Shown piece after piece: positions 27,730 to 37,292 of a stretch of DNA of 64,000 bases. The translations under genes were made by a program, and so were the position numbers. Origin of the DNA: Allorhodopirellula solitaria (GTDB lineage: Bacteria; Planctomycetota; Planctomycetia; Pirellulales; Pirellulaceae); assembly GCF_007859855.1 (NCBI RefSeq), contig NZ_SJPK01000001.1:287664-351663 (forward strand). Direction: 5' to 3'. The notes below the pieces were generated by a model that saw only the letters and a program-made list of their open reading frames with translations, had not been told where the DNA came from and did no database searches. Within the stretch, counting starts at the first letter, position 1; each line of letters begins with the position of its first letter.

Positions 27730-27978
27730 GTGATACCGCCTTGCACTCGATTGAAGAAACACAGTTTTGTACGCGAACTGGAACTGGACCGTGTGTCAGG
27801 ATTGGGGAAAGCAAAATCGGTCTCCATCCCGTTGGCGCAGATCAGCCAATTGCTGATGGATGCCCACCAGTCCAACCGCACATGGCTACGAGACTTTGCA
27901 GACGACTGTGTCAAAATTGATGCTGATCTGTATGAAGTTTTGTTGGCCTACCAATCGCTCCGCGGATCGTCGCGATAG
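27730..27978 (+). CDS. Small hypothetical protein upstream of parA
   Basis: This 82-residue frame starts at GTG 27730, just after an in-frame stop at 27721. The sequence is balanced and helical ([20 protein letters not shown], then [20 protein letters not shown]), unlike typical chance frames in this window. It ends 68 bp before parA on the same strand. I do not recognise a family. A partner role with ParA is only suggested by position. Confidence 0.5.
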   Translation: MIPPCTRLKKHSFVRELELDRVSGLGKAKSVSIPLAQISQLLMDAHQSNRTWLRDFADDCVKIDADLYEVLLAYQSLRGSSR

Positions 27979-28046
27979 CGAATCAGCGGCGGACGGTTCC
28001 GTCGCCGGGTCCTCAGTGTGCTCAGCCCTCTCAAAGGAAATCTGTT

Positions 28047-28880
28047 ATGCGTTCGATCGCAGTCATCAACCAAAAAGGCGGCGTTGGGAAAACAACCAGC
28101 AGCGTGAACTTGGCCGCCGCTCTGGCCCGCGCCGGACGCCGTGTTTGCGTGATGGATTTGGACCCCCAAGCTCACGCGTCGCTGCACCTCGGAATCACCG
28201 CCATTGATGGTGAAGCGACCATGTACGAAGTCCTCTGCGGAGAAGCAACACTCGCCGATGCGAGACAACAGGTTGATGAGAATCTCTTCGTCGTGCCGTC
28301 GAATCTCGACCTCGCTGCTGCGGAGATGGAACTGGCCTGCGAAGTCGGCCGTGAGATGATCCTCAGCGACAAACTCGCCGACGATAACGAGGATTTCGAT
28401 TACTTGATTCTCGACTGCCCGCCGAGCCTGGGCGTCCTCACGATCAATGCCCTCGTCGCGGTCTCGGAGGTTTTCCTCCCCCTGCAGCCACACTTCCTCG
28501 CCCTGCACGGTCTCAGCAAACTGTTGCGGACGATCGAAGTCGTCTCGCGAAGAATGAACAACCGCTTGCGGCTATCCGGTGTGGTGCTGTGCATGTACGA
28601 CTCGAACACACGCCTGGCAGCGGAAGTCAGCACAGACATCGATGAATTCTTCACGACGTCGAAGGACTCGCGTGAATTCTTCCGCGATGCCAAGTTCTTC
28701 GATACACGAATCCGTCGCAACATCCGCTTGGCCGAAGCACCAAGTTTCGGCAAATCGATCTTTGACTACTCGCGCGAGAGCAACGGCGCCGTTGACTACC
28801 AATCGCTAGCCGAAGAAGTGATCGCTCAAGAAGCTATCCGCGCCGAGACCGAAGCCGAGGCAGCCCGCGTCGCCGCCTAA
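28047..28880 (+). CDS. ParA-family ATPase (orphan)
   Basis: This 277-residue protein has the deviant Walker A motif [10 protein letters not shown] (residues 10-19), the switch I-like DLDPQAHAS stretch and Walker [11 protein letters not shown]. It matches chromosomal Soj/ParA-type ATPases that position cargo (chromosome origins, plasmids or large complexes) through ATP-driven dimerisation on DNA. The RBS AAAGGAAA precedes ATG 28047. No parB lies in the window, so it may serve protein or organelle positioning instead of chromosome segregation. A small hypothetical gene lies upstream. Confidence 0.9.
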   Translation: MRSIAVINQKGGVGKTTSSVNLAAALARAGRRVCVMDLDPQAHASLHLGITAIDGEATMYEVLCGEATLADARQQVDENLFVVPSNLDLAAAEMELACEVGREMILSDKLADDNEDFDYLILDCPPSLGVLTINALVAVSEVFLPLQPHFLALHGLSKLLRTIEVVSRRMNNRLRLSGVVLCMYDSNTRLAAEVSTDIDEFFTTSKDSREFFRDAKFFDTRIRRNIRLAEAPSFGKSIFDYSRESNGAVDYQSLAEEVIAQEAIRAETEAEAARVAA

Positions 28881-29062
28881 GCACAGCAACCCTCCGCTGG
28901 CAACATCACGAGCTTCTTCGACGGCAACATGATGTTCGTACCTAGCCGGGTGAACGAGGACGACGAGCTCGCCAGTCACGAGACCGCATTTCCCTGCCCG
29001 CTGGGCAGGTGGAAGAACGCACTCATCGCGTTCCGGTGCATCGCCTTGTCCACTCTTTCGTA

Positions 29063-29226
<164 letters not shown>

Positions 29227-29373
29227 GGTATCAACCACTGAGCGATAGCGATATCTCGAAAGACCGAGCAACGTAGTCGATCGAGAGACGGTGAACATCG
29301 AGCCGCTCATGGCCGAATGTTAGCGAGGACATCCGGGCTGGTTTCGAGCACGAGCACCGTCGCTAGCGCGACT

Positions 29374-29397
29374 GAGCACGAGCACGAGCACGAGCAC
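29374..29397. repeat. GAGCAC hexamer array (4 units)
   Basis: Four tandem GAGCAC units, the reverse complement of the CTCGTG array 280 bp upstream. The two arrays could pair to form a large stem. Confidence 0.9.
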
Positions 29398-29489
29398 GAT
29401 ATTCTTGGATGCCAGAACGGCAACAGGGCGCGGCGAATGACCTTAATTTCAGTTGCTGGACGGCCAGCAGTTCCGTGCACCACGGATTG

Positions 29490-29829
29490 CTATGCCGTGC
29501 GTCTTGCATTTGGGTGAAGGTTGCGCTGCGGTAGCTCCGTCCCATAAAAGTCGAGTCGCAAATCAAGTCCCAATGATGCAAGATCCTGTAGCAATTGCCG
29601 GTCAAACTGGTGGGCGCAGCAACGGGAACTGCCGACGCCAATGAACACGCAAACTTCACCATCCGAATCAGCAATACTGCGAAGCAGTTCGCGCGTCCCC
29701 GGCAGCATGGACTGTCTTGGGGACAAGTCCAAGGCTCGGTCCGACGCCATCCATCGCCATGCTCGGATGATGAATGTGAAGTGTCGCGTCGTATCCAAAT
29801 TCGAGCATCTCAGATTGATAGATCGCCAT
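29490..29829 (-). pseudogene. DUF4279-like gene, broken
   Basis: From ATG 29829 the minus strand reads a DUF4279-like N terminus (LEFGYDATLHIHHPSMAMDG, then GPSLGLVPKTVHAAGD) before hitting a stop at 29668. The matching C terminus (GEVCVFIGVGSS, then LLQDLASLGLDLRLDFYG) lies in another frame that ends at 29490. The middle of the domain, about 40-50 residues with the usual aromatic W-containing block, is missing. An internal deletion with a frame change explains this. DUF4279 proteins are small and uncharacterised; some sit in toxin-immunity loci, which I cannot show here. It is flanked by the duplicated repeats. Confidence 0.75.
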
Positions 29830-29990
29830 TGTACGTCTGGTTGTTTCGGGAGTTGCGCGACGGGCTTCAGCAAGTGGCATAACAATGGCCACCAACAGGT
29901 ACAGTCGATTGATTCTCAGATTGCAAAACCGCGTCAGCCGCCATGAGGTGCACGGCATCGCTCTGGCTTCCTGCCTCCTTCGTACTCGTA

Positions 29991-30124
29991 CTCAGCATCG
30001 CGGTACTCGTACTCGATCGCCGCATTCTACTCGACGTCGGGCTCGCCAACACCACCCGCGCGTGCGATCAGGCGGGGCAGCATGGATACAATTCAATTCA
30101 GCGTTCGATTCAGTTCGCCGTGAC
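29991..30124. repeat. 134-bp duplicated block, copy B
   Basis: See copy A at 29093-29226, same orientation, 764 bp apart. The broken DUF4279 gene lies between the two copies. Confidence 0.85.
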
Positions 30125-30467
30125 AATCATCTTCCCGCCCGTCAGTCGTTGTAAGGTTGTGTTGGATCACGGCACATTCCAGCGCTGAGCCACGATCGAT
30201 GTCCAAAATAGGGCTTCGATCCTTCGGGCTGCAGTTTCAAATGCTTCCGCAGAGTTCAGCGGAATCGATGGGGGCCGCACGCAGCCATTTGTTGCCCGCA
30301 CGGCGATGGCAACGGCTCAGGTCTTTGGCGATCGTGAACGACGATGCGACGCATTCGATTGAGTCGCGATAAACGTCGAGCTAGGCCCCAGGTCGTCAGA
30401 ATCTCTGCCGGTGGCGTCGGGGGAATGGGGGCAGCGAACCGACCAGCTCAGAGGGTGACCCAATAAG

Positions 30468-30594
30468 TAGGGCCGGTTCCCACCGGCCGCCCCCTGGGCG
30501 AGAACCAGCCGACGAACCACCAATCTAATTGTTGCCGTTGCCAGCCACGTGAGTCGACGAACCGGCGCATATGGCCGGTGGAACCGGCCCTACG
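30468..30594. repeat. 125-bp element with terminal inverted repeats, copy 1
   Basis: The ends read GGGCCGGTTCC...ACCGGCC and GGCCGGTGGAACCGGCCC, complementary over about 17 bp, so the unit can fold end to end. Nearly the same sequence is found at 30830-30953, in direct orientation. No coding potential is evident. Size and ends are like a MITE or REP-type element. Confidence 0.85.
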
Positions 30595-30829
30595 TGGGGT
30601 CGAGCATTTCACCCACCTTCGCAAAAAGACGCTCGCGGTGAATGTAGAATTCTCGCAAGCCGATGGGGAGACTGGCTAGGATAGCGACCAACGGGAGCGG
30701 CTTGGCCGGGGCAGTCTCGGCCCATCAGCCAACGTCTGCATGCTTCATTCATGTGTTTTGGCTAGTGAAGTGCTCAGAGTTTGTGTCAATCGCCTCGCAC
30801 GCTCGCTACGCCGATTCGAGCAGCATGTC

Positions 30830-30953
30830 GGGCCGGTTCCACCGGCCATCCCCTGGGCGAGAACGGGGCGACGAACCGCCAATCTACTTGTTGCCGTTGC
30901 CAGCCAAGTGAGTCCACGAACCGGCGCATATGGCCGGTGGAACCGGCCCTACG
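30830..30953. repeat. 125-bp element with terminal inverted repeats, copy 2
   Basis: Second copy of the unit at 30468-30594; the ends GGGCCGGTTCCACCGGCC and GGCCGGTGGAACCGGCCC are perfect complements. The two copies bracket about 235 bp of unrelated DNA. Confidence 0.85.
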
Positions 30954-31087
30954 ACGCGTTGCCCAACGCACGTGGTGTTCGCTTGCGTTCAAATCACCGG
31001 CCATTTTCTATCGTGCCTGACGAGATATTTCTGGGAATTGAACAGCTCGTTGCTTCGCCCAATTCAACACTTATTACTTTCCCGTTC

Positions 31088-31765
31088 CTAAACGAGAACC
31101 TCAACATCGGGAAGGGAATTTGCAACCAACCGACGGAATCCGTTCGCGCCGTCAGCGGTCACTGACGTGCCCCTGGCGTTAATTGTGAACAGATTTCGTA
31201 GGTCACGTAGTTGGTGCAGCCCGTCGTTGGTCACGTGAGTATCGCTTACATCAAGCAATTCGAGATCCGGTAGCGTACCGAAAGTAGTCATTGCGATGTC
31301 AGTAAGTCGTGTGCCTGCGAAGTGGATTGACGTGAGGCCGGAACGATTCGCGAGTACAGTGACATCGGTATCCGTAATTGACGTGTGTGACATCGCGATT
31401 GACCGCAGGTCCGAAGACTTGACGATGGCAGGTAACAGCGTGCTCGCGAAATCCATGTGATGGGCGACGATCCCTCGAAGTGATGGAAAATGCAATAGCG
31501 CCGCAATGTCGCTTGCAGTCATCAGCGCCCCGTTGAGAGTAACTGTCTCAGGAGCCATGCCCGCAACCATGTCGGCGAAATTTGCCGGAATCTCTCGCTC
31601 GCAAATGTGCAAATGCTCTACTTTCGAGAAGTCAACTGGATCGACGAACGATCCAAGCTCAGCGATTCGGGCAGCGGCATCGCGTGGTGACATTCGATAG
31701 ATAGTGAAGACTCTGGGGGTGGCGCTGCTCTTCCGATGAAACAAATGGTTCGCAAGGTCGAGCAA
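31088..31765 (-). CDS. Leucine-rich-repeat protein
   Basis: This 225-residue frame (TTG start 31765) contains several LRR units of about 24 residues in its second half: LRSIAMSHTSITDTDVTVLA, LTSIHFAGTRLTDIAMTTFG and LELLDVSDTHVTNDGLHQLR. These match the bacterial LRR type with a conserved T-x-(I/V)-T-D/N turn. No signal peptide is visible, and the frame is open for about 15 residues upstream without ATG, so the N terminus is uncertain or truncated. It follows the YhaN-like gene on the same strand by about 60 bp and may be its distal operon member. LRRs usually bind proteins; the partner is unknown. Confidence 0.65.
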   Translation of the reverse strand: MLDLANHLFHRKSSATPRVFTIYRMSPRDAAARIAELGSFVDPVDFSKVEHLHICEREIPANFADMVAGMAPETVTLNGALMTASDIAALLHFPSLRGIVAHHMDFASTLLPAIVKSSDLRSIAMSHTSITDTDVTVLANRSGLTSIHFAGTRLTDIAMTTFGTLPDLELLDVSDTHVTNDGLHQLRDLRNLFTINARGTSVTADGANGFRRLVANSLPDVEVLV

Positions 31766-31823
31766 GCGGGGGTGGCCCTCGGAAAGCCCAGGGCATCTCC
31801 CTGTCAGTTATGCAAATAGATGA

Positions 31824-34800
31824 CTACTTCGCCTCGGCTCGCCACCATGAATTCTCATCGCTGTCGACTTCATTCGCGGTGGGGGTCCGCTGCGGTTCGT
31901 CGGCGACTTCCGTTTCGTACACCCGATCTTCCTCGGCGAGCCATTGGTTGCGGGCTGCTTGCGCGGCCGCTTCCTCGGCGTCGATCTGGCCATCGGCGGG
32001 CTCGCGTTCGAACCACGCCCAACCAATGGAATCTTCAGGCACGCGACTCTCGACGATCGGTTCGGGTTTGGGCTTGCGTTTTTCGACAACTCGCACCGGC
32101 GGCGTCGGTTCGGGAGCGACCGGTTGGATGCGTTGGAGCTTGATCGATGGCGCGACTCGGCGTCGATGTTGGCGGTGCAAACGTTCAAAGCCAAACTGGT
32201 AGCGTGACTTGGGTGTCTTCGGCAATGCAGGTTTGGAAACCCGGTTTTCCAAAACGAGGGAAGCGGGCCGGATCACGGGTAGCGGGGCCGGCGGAGGCAC
32301 GACGACGGGTTCTGGCTCCACCTCAGCGACCGGGGCCGGCTCTAGTTCGGGCTGCTCAACGAGTTCCTCTTCTGGCTCTTCGACTAATTCCTCCACCTCT
32401 TCGTACTCCTCCTCCATCACCTCTTCAGGAGGCGGCAGGATATGAGCTCGCCCGGGAGTTCCCTGAGCGGGCATCTCACGCACCTCGGCTCCGATCTGAT
32501 GAAAGATCTCGACAATGTGAGCGTGACAGGTGAACATCATGACTTGATGTCCGAGTTCGGCAAACGTTTGCAGAGTGCGTGCAGCGTGCTCGGCACGCTC
32601 ACCGTCAAAGTTCACCAGAACATCGTCGAGCACCAATGGCAGCATCACGCCACGACGCGAGTAGGCAGCCGCGAGGGACAGTCGCAGTGCGATGAAGACG
32701 GCCTCGCCAGTACCACGACTGAGCACTTCGAGTGGCAGGGAGCCGCCTTCGCTGTCGTCGATCTTCAGTTGATTCGTGCCCAGCGGCGTCCAAATCCGCG
32801 TGTACTTGCCATCGGTCAATTGATTCAGGAACGACGAGGCTTCACGAAGCGTCTCGGGCTGCCGTTCCCGCTCAAACGTGCCACAAACATCCTCCAACAG
32901 ACTGCTGGCCATGGCCAGGGTCTGCCAGCGACGGGAGAGTTGATCGAGCTTGCGTTCGACGCAACCGAGCTCGAGTCGCGCCGTCATCAAGCGGTCATCG
33001 TCACCGAGCTGCTTCATGCTGGCGGCGAGTTCGCCTTGAGCGGTCTGGAGCGTGGCGATTCGTGCTTCCGTCTCGGTCATTCGCGTCGTCAGTGAATCCC
33101 AGCGCCGTTCGAGATCTGTCGATTTCACGCCTTCGATCTCGCGAGCGACATCCTCGTACTGAATCGAATTGCCGACCATCGCACGAATTTGCTTATCGAG
33201 CTCCGCTCTTTCGTCCTGCAACTGGGCGAGGGTCGAGCGGCGGTCAACGATCTCGTAGAACTGCTCACCAGTCGCCACGCCGCACTTGGCCCAGAGGGCG
33301 CGTCGCTGTTGCTCGGCACGCTCGATGGCACTGGCGTGAACGGAATGCTGTTTCTTGTACTGTTGGTCCTGCGATTTGAGGTCGCGGCGTTGTTTGATCC
33401 AGTGTTGCTGGCGGGCGAGTTCTTCGTGCAGGTGGTTGAGTTGATCGAGCGGATTGGCACGCGATTTCAATGATCCGCTAACGCGGTCGCCGTTCTCGAC
33501 AGAGACCCGTTTCATCAAGCGGGAATCCCCGTCGCCACGCGCATCGGCGTTGCCCTGAGGATTGGCATCGTGAGCGGCCGTCGCGGCATCCTCGGAGGCA
33601 TCGAGCGCCTCGATGTAGAGCGATTCGATACGCTTGGCAATCGTTTGCCGCTCGCGGCGGCGCTGATCGCGTTCTTCGCTGAGATCGTGGACCCGACGCA
33701 GGCTTGTCTGCAGGGTTTCGTAACCGTCGCCGAGCGAGCGAACGCTTCGCGGCGAAAGCGTGGTGGACAGGCCGAGTCGATCGAGGGTATCGGTCCACTC
33801 GCGGCGCGCGGCCTTCAGGTCCTCAGCGGCCCGAGTGGCGCGAGCGTAGGAAGCTTTGTAAGCTTGCAGGGCGGCTTCGTGCGAATGATAGATCGGCAGG
33901 GATTCTTCGAGTTCAGCGAGCAACGACTCCGATTCACGCAGCCGCGCTTCGAGCGACTCGTTGCTAGCGGGCATGTGCGTCGTGGCGTCTTCGCGTTCGG
34001 ATTCAATCTCTCGGATCTGCCGCCGAAGACTCTCAATCTGCCGTTCGCAATCCTCTAGGTCCGCTTCGGTACTTCGCTGTCCTTTCTCACGACTGAGGTA
34101 GTACAAAAACAAAGCCATCGCACCAAAGAGGACCCACAGCATCCCCTGTGTTGGGTTGGGGTTTGCGACGAAAAGATCGATCTGGAAAACGTTGAACAAG
34201 CCATAGGTAACCGCCATCCCGCCGAAGATGAACGGCAATCCAAGTAGGAACAGCCGATCCATCGGCAGAGCCTCGTCGGTCGTCAGCTCGATGGATTCGC
34301 GTTCGAGATCGCGGTAGTGCCGGGTAAGCTTATCGAGATGGGTGCCGAGCTGGATCCGATGCCGTAGCGACGAGATATTATCGTTCTCCCGGCGAATCGC
34401 TTGTTGCAAGTCGCTGGCGTGTGCACGCTGCAAAATATCTTGCAATTTTCCACCGAATTTGTCGGCGCGATCTTTATGCGACTTTGCTTCGGTGCGAGTT
34501 TGTTTGAGCAGGAAGGACTGTTCTTTGACCTCTTTGGCGGGGCCAGACAAGGCTGAGAGCGTTTGCCGGGACAAGTCCGGCAGTGCAGCGAGATCACCTT
34601 CGGCAACCTGCGTTCGCTCATGCTCGTCCAAGCCAAGTCGATCCGCGTCGGCAGCGACGAGCTTGCGTGCTTTCTCGATCTGGATATCGAGCCGATCGAT
34701 CTGTTCCTCGAGAGCTTCCACCCACGTCGCCTGCTGGGTCGCCGCTTCAATTCGCCCCTGGAGGTCAAACAAACGTTTATTGACGGGCAGCTGATCGGCT

Positions 34801-35741
34801 TTGTCGCGCAGCGTGCGGCGGCGACTGCGGATATCTTCGACCTTGGCTTTGCGTTCTTCGATCGACGCTTCGATCTGGACCAAGTGCGAAGGAGCATCTT
34901 CGGGAAGATTGACTTCGCCTTCGATGTCGGCAATCCTCACTTCGATCTTGGCGCGCTCTTGCCATGGATCGAAGACGCTTGTTGCGATCTCGACACAGCG
35001 TGCTTCCCGCTCCCACGCGACCATCCGCCCGCGGAGCGATTCAATCTCTTCACTCTGAGTCCGACGCTGGGTAGCCAACTCACTCCAGCGGCGGGTCTGG
35101 CCGCTGAGCTTTTGAATTTCGTCACGAAGTTTTTCACGGCGACTGATCATGCCGCTGAGTCGGTTCGCCGCCGCGTCCTCCTCCGCGTTCGACGGCGAGT
35201 TGTTTCCCACCAGTTCGCCGCGTCCGGCCCGCAGGCTGCGCAGCACATCGACGAGAGAGACACGGTCGAGACCACTGCTGAGCTTGTACAGTTCATCGGC
35301 AGCGGAAGTATCGTCGAGCGTACTGAGCTCTTGGAGTTCGCGAATACCGATGGCAAAGACATTGGTGAAGATCGGCTCATCGATCTGGCCTAGCAGCATG
35401 CTCAAGCGATGCTGGCCTTGGCTCAGACCATCCGTACCGGTAACGCTCAGCCGGCCGGCCGTATCCGCATCGGTCAATTGGCTGTGACGCCGGATCTCGT
35501 AGCCGCCGCCTGGCCCGGTTACTCGAATCGCACCACCGGGCGTGCCACCATAGATCGGTGGCAGATAGCGAGAACGACGCTCCGGCGTGAAACCGTAGAG
35601 CATCGCCCGCAGAAACTGCATCAAAGTCGTCTTGCCCGCTTCGTTGGGACCGTAGAACAGCGTCATGCCCTCACTCAGCGAGTCGACGCTGAGGCCGGTC
35701 CAGACACCGAAACCATCGATTTGGATATCTTGAATCTTCAT
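31824..35741 (-). CDS. YhaN/SbcC-like AAA ATPase with membrane hairpin and acidic tail
   Basis: This 1305-residue SMC-like ATPase has Walker A GPNEAGKTT near residue 31 and Walker B LPLVLDDVLVNFD near residue 1040. Long coiled coils flank a pair of hydrophobic helices (about 500-550, LFLLGLPFIFGGMAVTYGLF), as in YhaN. The last 200 or so residues form a Glu/Pro-rich extension (EEYEEVEELVEEPEEELVEQ) that ordinary YhaN proteins lack. The start overlaps the stop of the upstream YhaO-like gene by 4 bp (ATGA), so the pair is translationally coupled. Relatives are thought to act in DNA repair with a phosphoesterase partner; the membrane helices suggest work near the membrane. Confidence 0.85.
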   Translation of the reverse strand: MKIQDIQIDGFGVWTGLSVDSLSEGMTLFYGPNEAGKTTLMQFLRAMLYGFTPERRSRYLPPIYGGTPGGAIRVTGPGGGYEIRRHSQLTDADTAGRLSVTGTDGLSQGQHRLSMLLGQIDEPIFTNVFAIGIRELQELSTLDDTSAADELYKLSSGLDRVSLVDVLRSLRAGRGELVGNNSPSNAEEDAAANRLSGMISRREKLRDEIQKLSGQTRRWSELATQRRTQSEEIESLRGRMVAWEREARCVEIATSVFDPWQERAKIEVRIADIEGEVNLPEDAPSHLVQIEASIEERKAKVEDIRSRRRTLRDKADQLPVNKRLFDLQGRIEAATQQATWVEALEEQIDRLDIQIEKARKLVAADADRLGLDEHERTQVAEGDLAALPDLSRQTLSALSGPAKEVKEQSFLLKQTRTEAKSHKDRADKFGGKLQDILQRAHASDLQQAIRRENDNISSLRHRIQLGTHLDKLTRHYRDLERESIELTTDEALPMDRLFLLGLPFIFGGMAVTYGLFNVFQIDLFVANPNPTQGMLWVLFGAMALFLYYLSREKGQRSTEADLEDCERQIESLRRQIREIESEREDATTHMPASNESLEARLRESESLLAELEESLPIYHSHEAALQAYKASYARATRAAEDLKAARREWTDTLDRLGLSTTLSPRSVRSLGDGYETLQTSLRRVHDLSEERDQRRRERQTIAKRIESLYIEALDASEDAATAAHDANPQGNADARGDGDSRLMKRVSVENGDRVSGSLKSRANPLDQLNHLHEELARQQHWIKQRRDLKSQDQQYKKQHSVHASAIERAEQQRRALWAKCGVATGEQFYEIVDRRSTLAQLQDERAELDKQIRAMVGNSIQYEDVAREIEGVKSTDLERRWDSLTTRMTETEARIATLQTAQGELAASMKQLGDDDRLMTARLELGCVERKLDQLSRRWQTLAMASSLLEDVCGTFERERQPETLREASSFLNQLTDGKYTRIWTPLGTNQLKIDDSEGGSLPLEVLSRGTGEAVFIALRLSLAAAYSRRGVMLPLVLDDVLVNFDGERAEHAARTLQTFAELGHQVMMFTCHAHIVEIFHQIGAEVREMPAQGTPGRAHILPPPEEVMEEEYEEVEELVEEPEEELVEQPELEPAPVAEVEPEPVVVPPPAPLPVIRPASLVLENRVSKPALPKTPKSRYQFGFERLHRQHRRRVAPSIKLQRIQPVAPEPTPPVRVVEKRKPKPEPIVESRVPEDSIGWAWFEREPADGQIDAEEAAAQAARNQWLAEEDRVYETEVADEPQRTPTANEVDSDENSWWRAEAK

Positions 35742-37036
35742 GATTTACGTCCCCATGTGGGTTTGCCGCCACGAAGCAGTTCAACGCCTAGCAGCGTTGC
35801 TTCATCGAGCGTTTCGTCGCGATGTTGGGCGGGAAGGTCACCGAGCAGAGTTGTCGCGGTACTGGAGAGCTCCGCGTGCTCTTCGGTGAAGGGCATCAGA
35901 TTGATCAGTCGTGAATCACCGGCCGATCCAGCGGCAGAACCCGACGGAGACGACGTCCCCGCCGGTGAGCCGGATTTGCGAAACTTGTCACTGGCGCGTA
36001 AGAAGTCACCCAGAATCGTGTCTTCCTCACGCCATGATTTGGGGTAGGTCCGCGGCGGCCGGACCGTCAAACGGGTTGTCCAGGCGGAAGGGTTACCATT
36101 GCCGTGATCGCGACGAATTTGCCTCAACAGCTCATTGGGGTCACCAATCGACGCGATCATCTCGGGATCGGTGAGGTTGACATCCCAGGCGATCAGCAGG
36201 TGGCGACCGCCGTTCTCGTTGGCGAGCGTGGAAATCTTTTGACCGAGCAGGTTACGCAGGCTGCCGACCGAGCGAATCTCGTCGGCGTCAATCGTTTCAT
36301 GACAGTACCGAAAGCAGTCCGACTCGACGCGGTGGACACGAGCGGTCTGTTCGGCGTCCACATCAACGACGCAGTAACCGTGCGGCCCGCTCTCGTCGAG
36401 TCCGCGACCTTGGGGGGAACCAGGCTGGACCGCACCGGCCGGTGCCCCGCCTTCAATCTCCCTGTAGTTGTGGGCACCACCAAGTGCCCAGTAGTCCATT
36501 CGGCCGGCCGAGAGTGCGTTGGCATCGGACGCTCCGTAACCGACACCGATTGTGAAGTCGTCGATCGTCTCGGTCTGGAACCCCGGCACGTGCAGCGATG
36601 AACGCCCCTCACTGGAACGGCCCACCAGGGTGCAAATCGTCCGCCCCGCCCGCTCATACGTAATCGAGAGCGGTTTATCACGCGGAAACAACGTCACATT
36701 GGGTGGCAAGGGGACCGCTTCGGGCCAATGTTTGGGGTCATCGGCAACACCCGCGGCCCAGTAAACTGGCTTCTTTGCCGCGTGCAGCTTCTCAAAGTTA
36801 TCCAACAGCAATGACATGCCGTGCGGCCCCGCAGCAACGGGGTGTAGCAAATCGCCGCTCAGGACGAGGAAATCAATGTTCGTGGCCAGCGCGGCTTCGA
36901 AGATCGCCTCGGCCGCATCCCGGGGAGCCGTCGCCAGAGCGTCGTGCAGATTCGGTGGCAAGGCATCCAGATCGCCCAGCGGCGTTTCCAAATGAAAGTC
37001 GCTAGCGTGGATAAAGCGAAAAGATTCTCCCGACAT
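35738..37036 (-). CDS. YhaO/Mre11-like metallophosphoesterase, active site incomplete
   Basis: This 432-residue protein starts like Mre11/SbcD/YhaO nucleases: FIHASDFHLE supplies motif I (D-x-H) and LVLSGDLLH motif II (GD). Motif III, normally GNHD, reads AAGVADDP. Motif V, normally GHxH, reads GGAHNY, so only one His remains. The C-terminal third carries a planctomycete-type region with LTVRPPRTYP. Gene order and the 4-bp overlap with the YhaN-like ATPase make partnership likely. Loss of two metal-binding motifs suggests the protein is non-nucleolytic or uses metals differently. Confidence 0.8.
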   Translation of the reverse strand: MSGESFRFIHASDFHLETPLGDLDALPPNLHDALATAPRDAAEAIFEAALATNIDFLVLSGDLLHPVAAGPHGMSLLLDNFEKLHAAKKPVYWAAGVADDPKHWPEAVPLPPNVTLFPRDKPLSITYERAGRTICTLVGRSSEGRSSLHVPGFQTETIDDFTIGVGYGASDANALSAGRMDYWALGGAHNYREIEGGAPAGAVQPGSPQGRGLDESGPHGYCVVDVDAEQTARVHRVESDCFRYCHETIDADEIRSVGSLRNLLGQKISTLANENGGRHLLIAWDVNLTDPEMIASIGDPNELLRQIRRDHGNGNPSAWTTRLTVRPPRTYPKSWREEDTILGDFLRASDKFRKSGSPAGTSSPSGSAAGSAGDSRLINLMPFTEEHAELSSTATTLLGDLPAQHRDETLDEATLLGVELLRGGKPTWGRKS

Positions 37037-37292
37037 CGTTTCCTCCCTGAAAACGTCGCTGCGCGGCGAGCCCGCCGCGTCAAAATGGCATCATGCCGTG
37101 AAACTTTAACGAGTTTCCCAATATTCCGCAAAATCAATTTGCCGGGAAACTCGCAGAAGTTTTGCTACGGACGCTGGGTAGGCCTGCCGCCCGAAGATGT
37201 TTCCGCTCGGGTTCCGGGTTAGGCAAACCCGCCCGTTTCTGCGAGATTATCGCTTTCTCACCCGATACCCAGGCAGGCTGAACTCCAAGACC

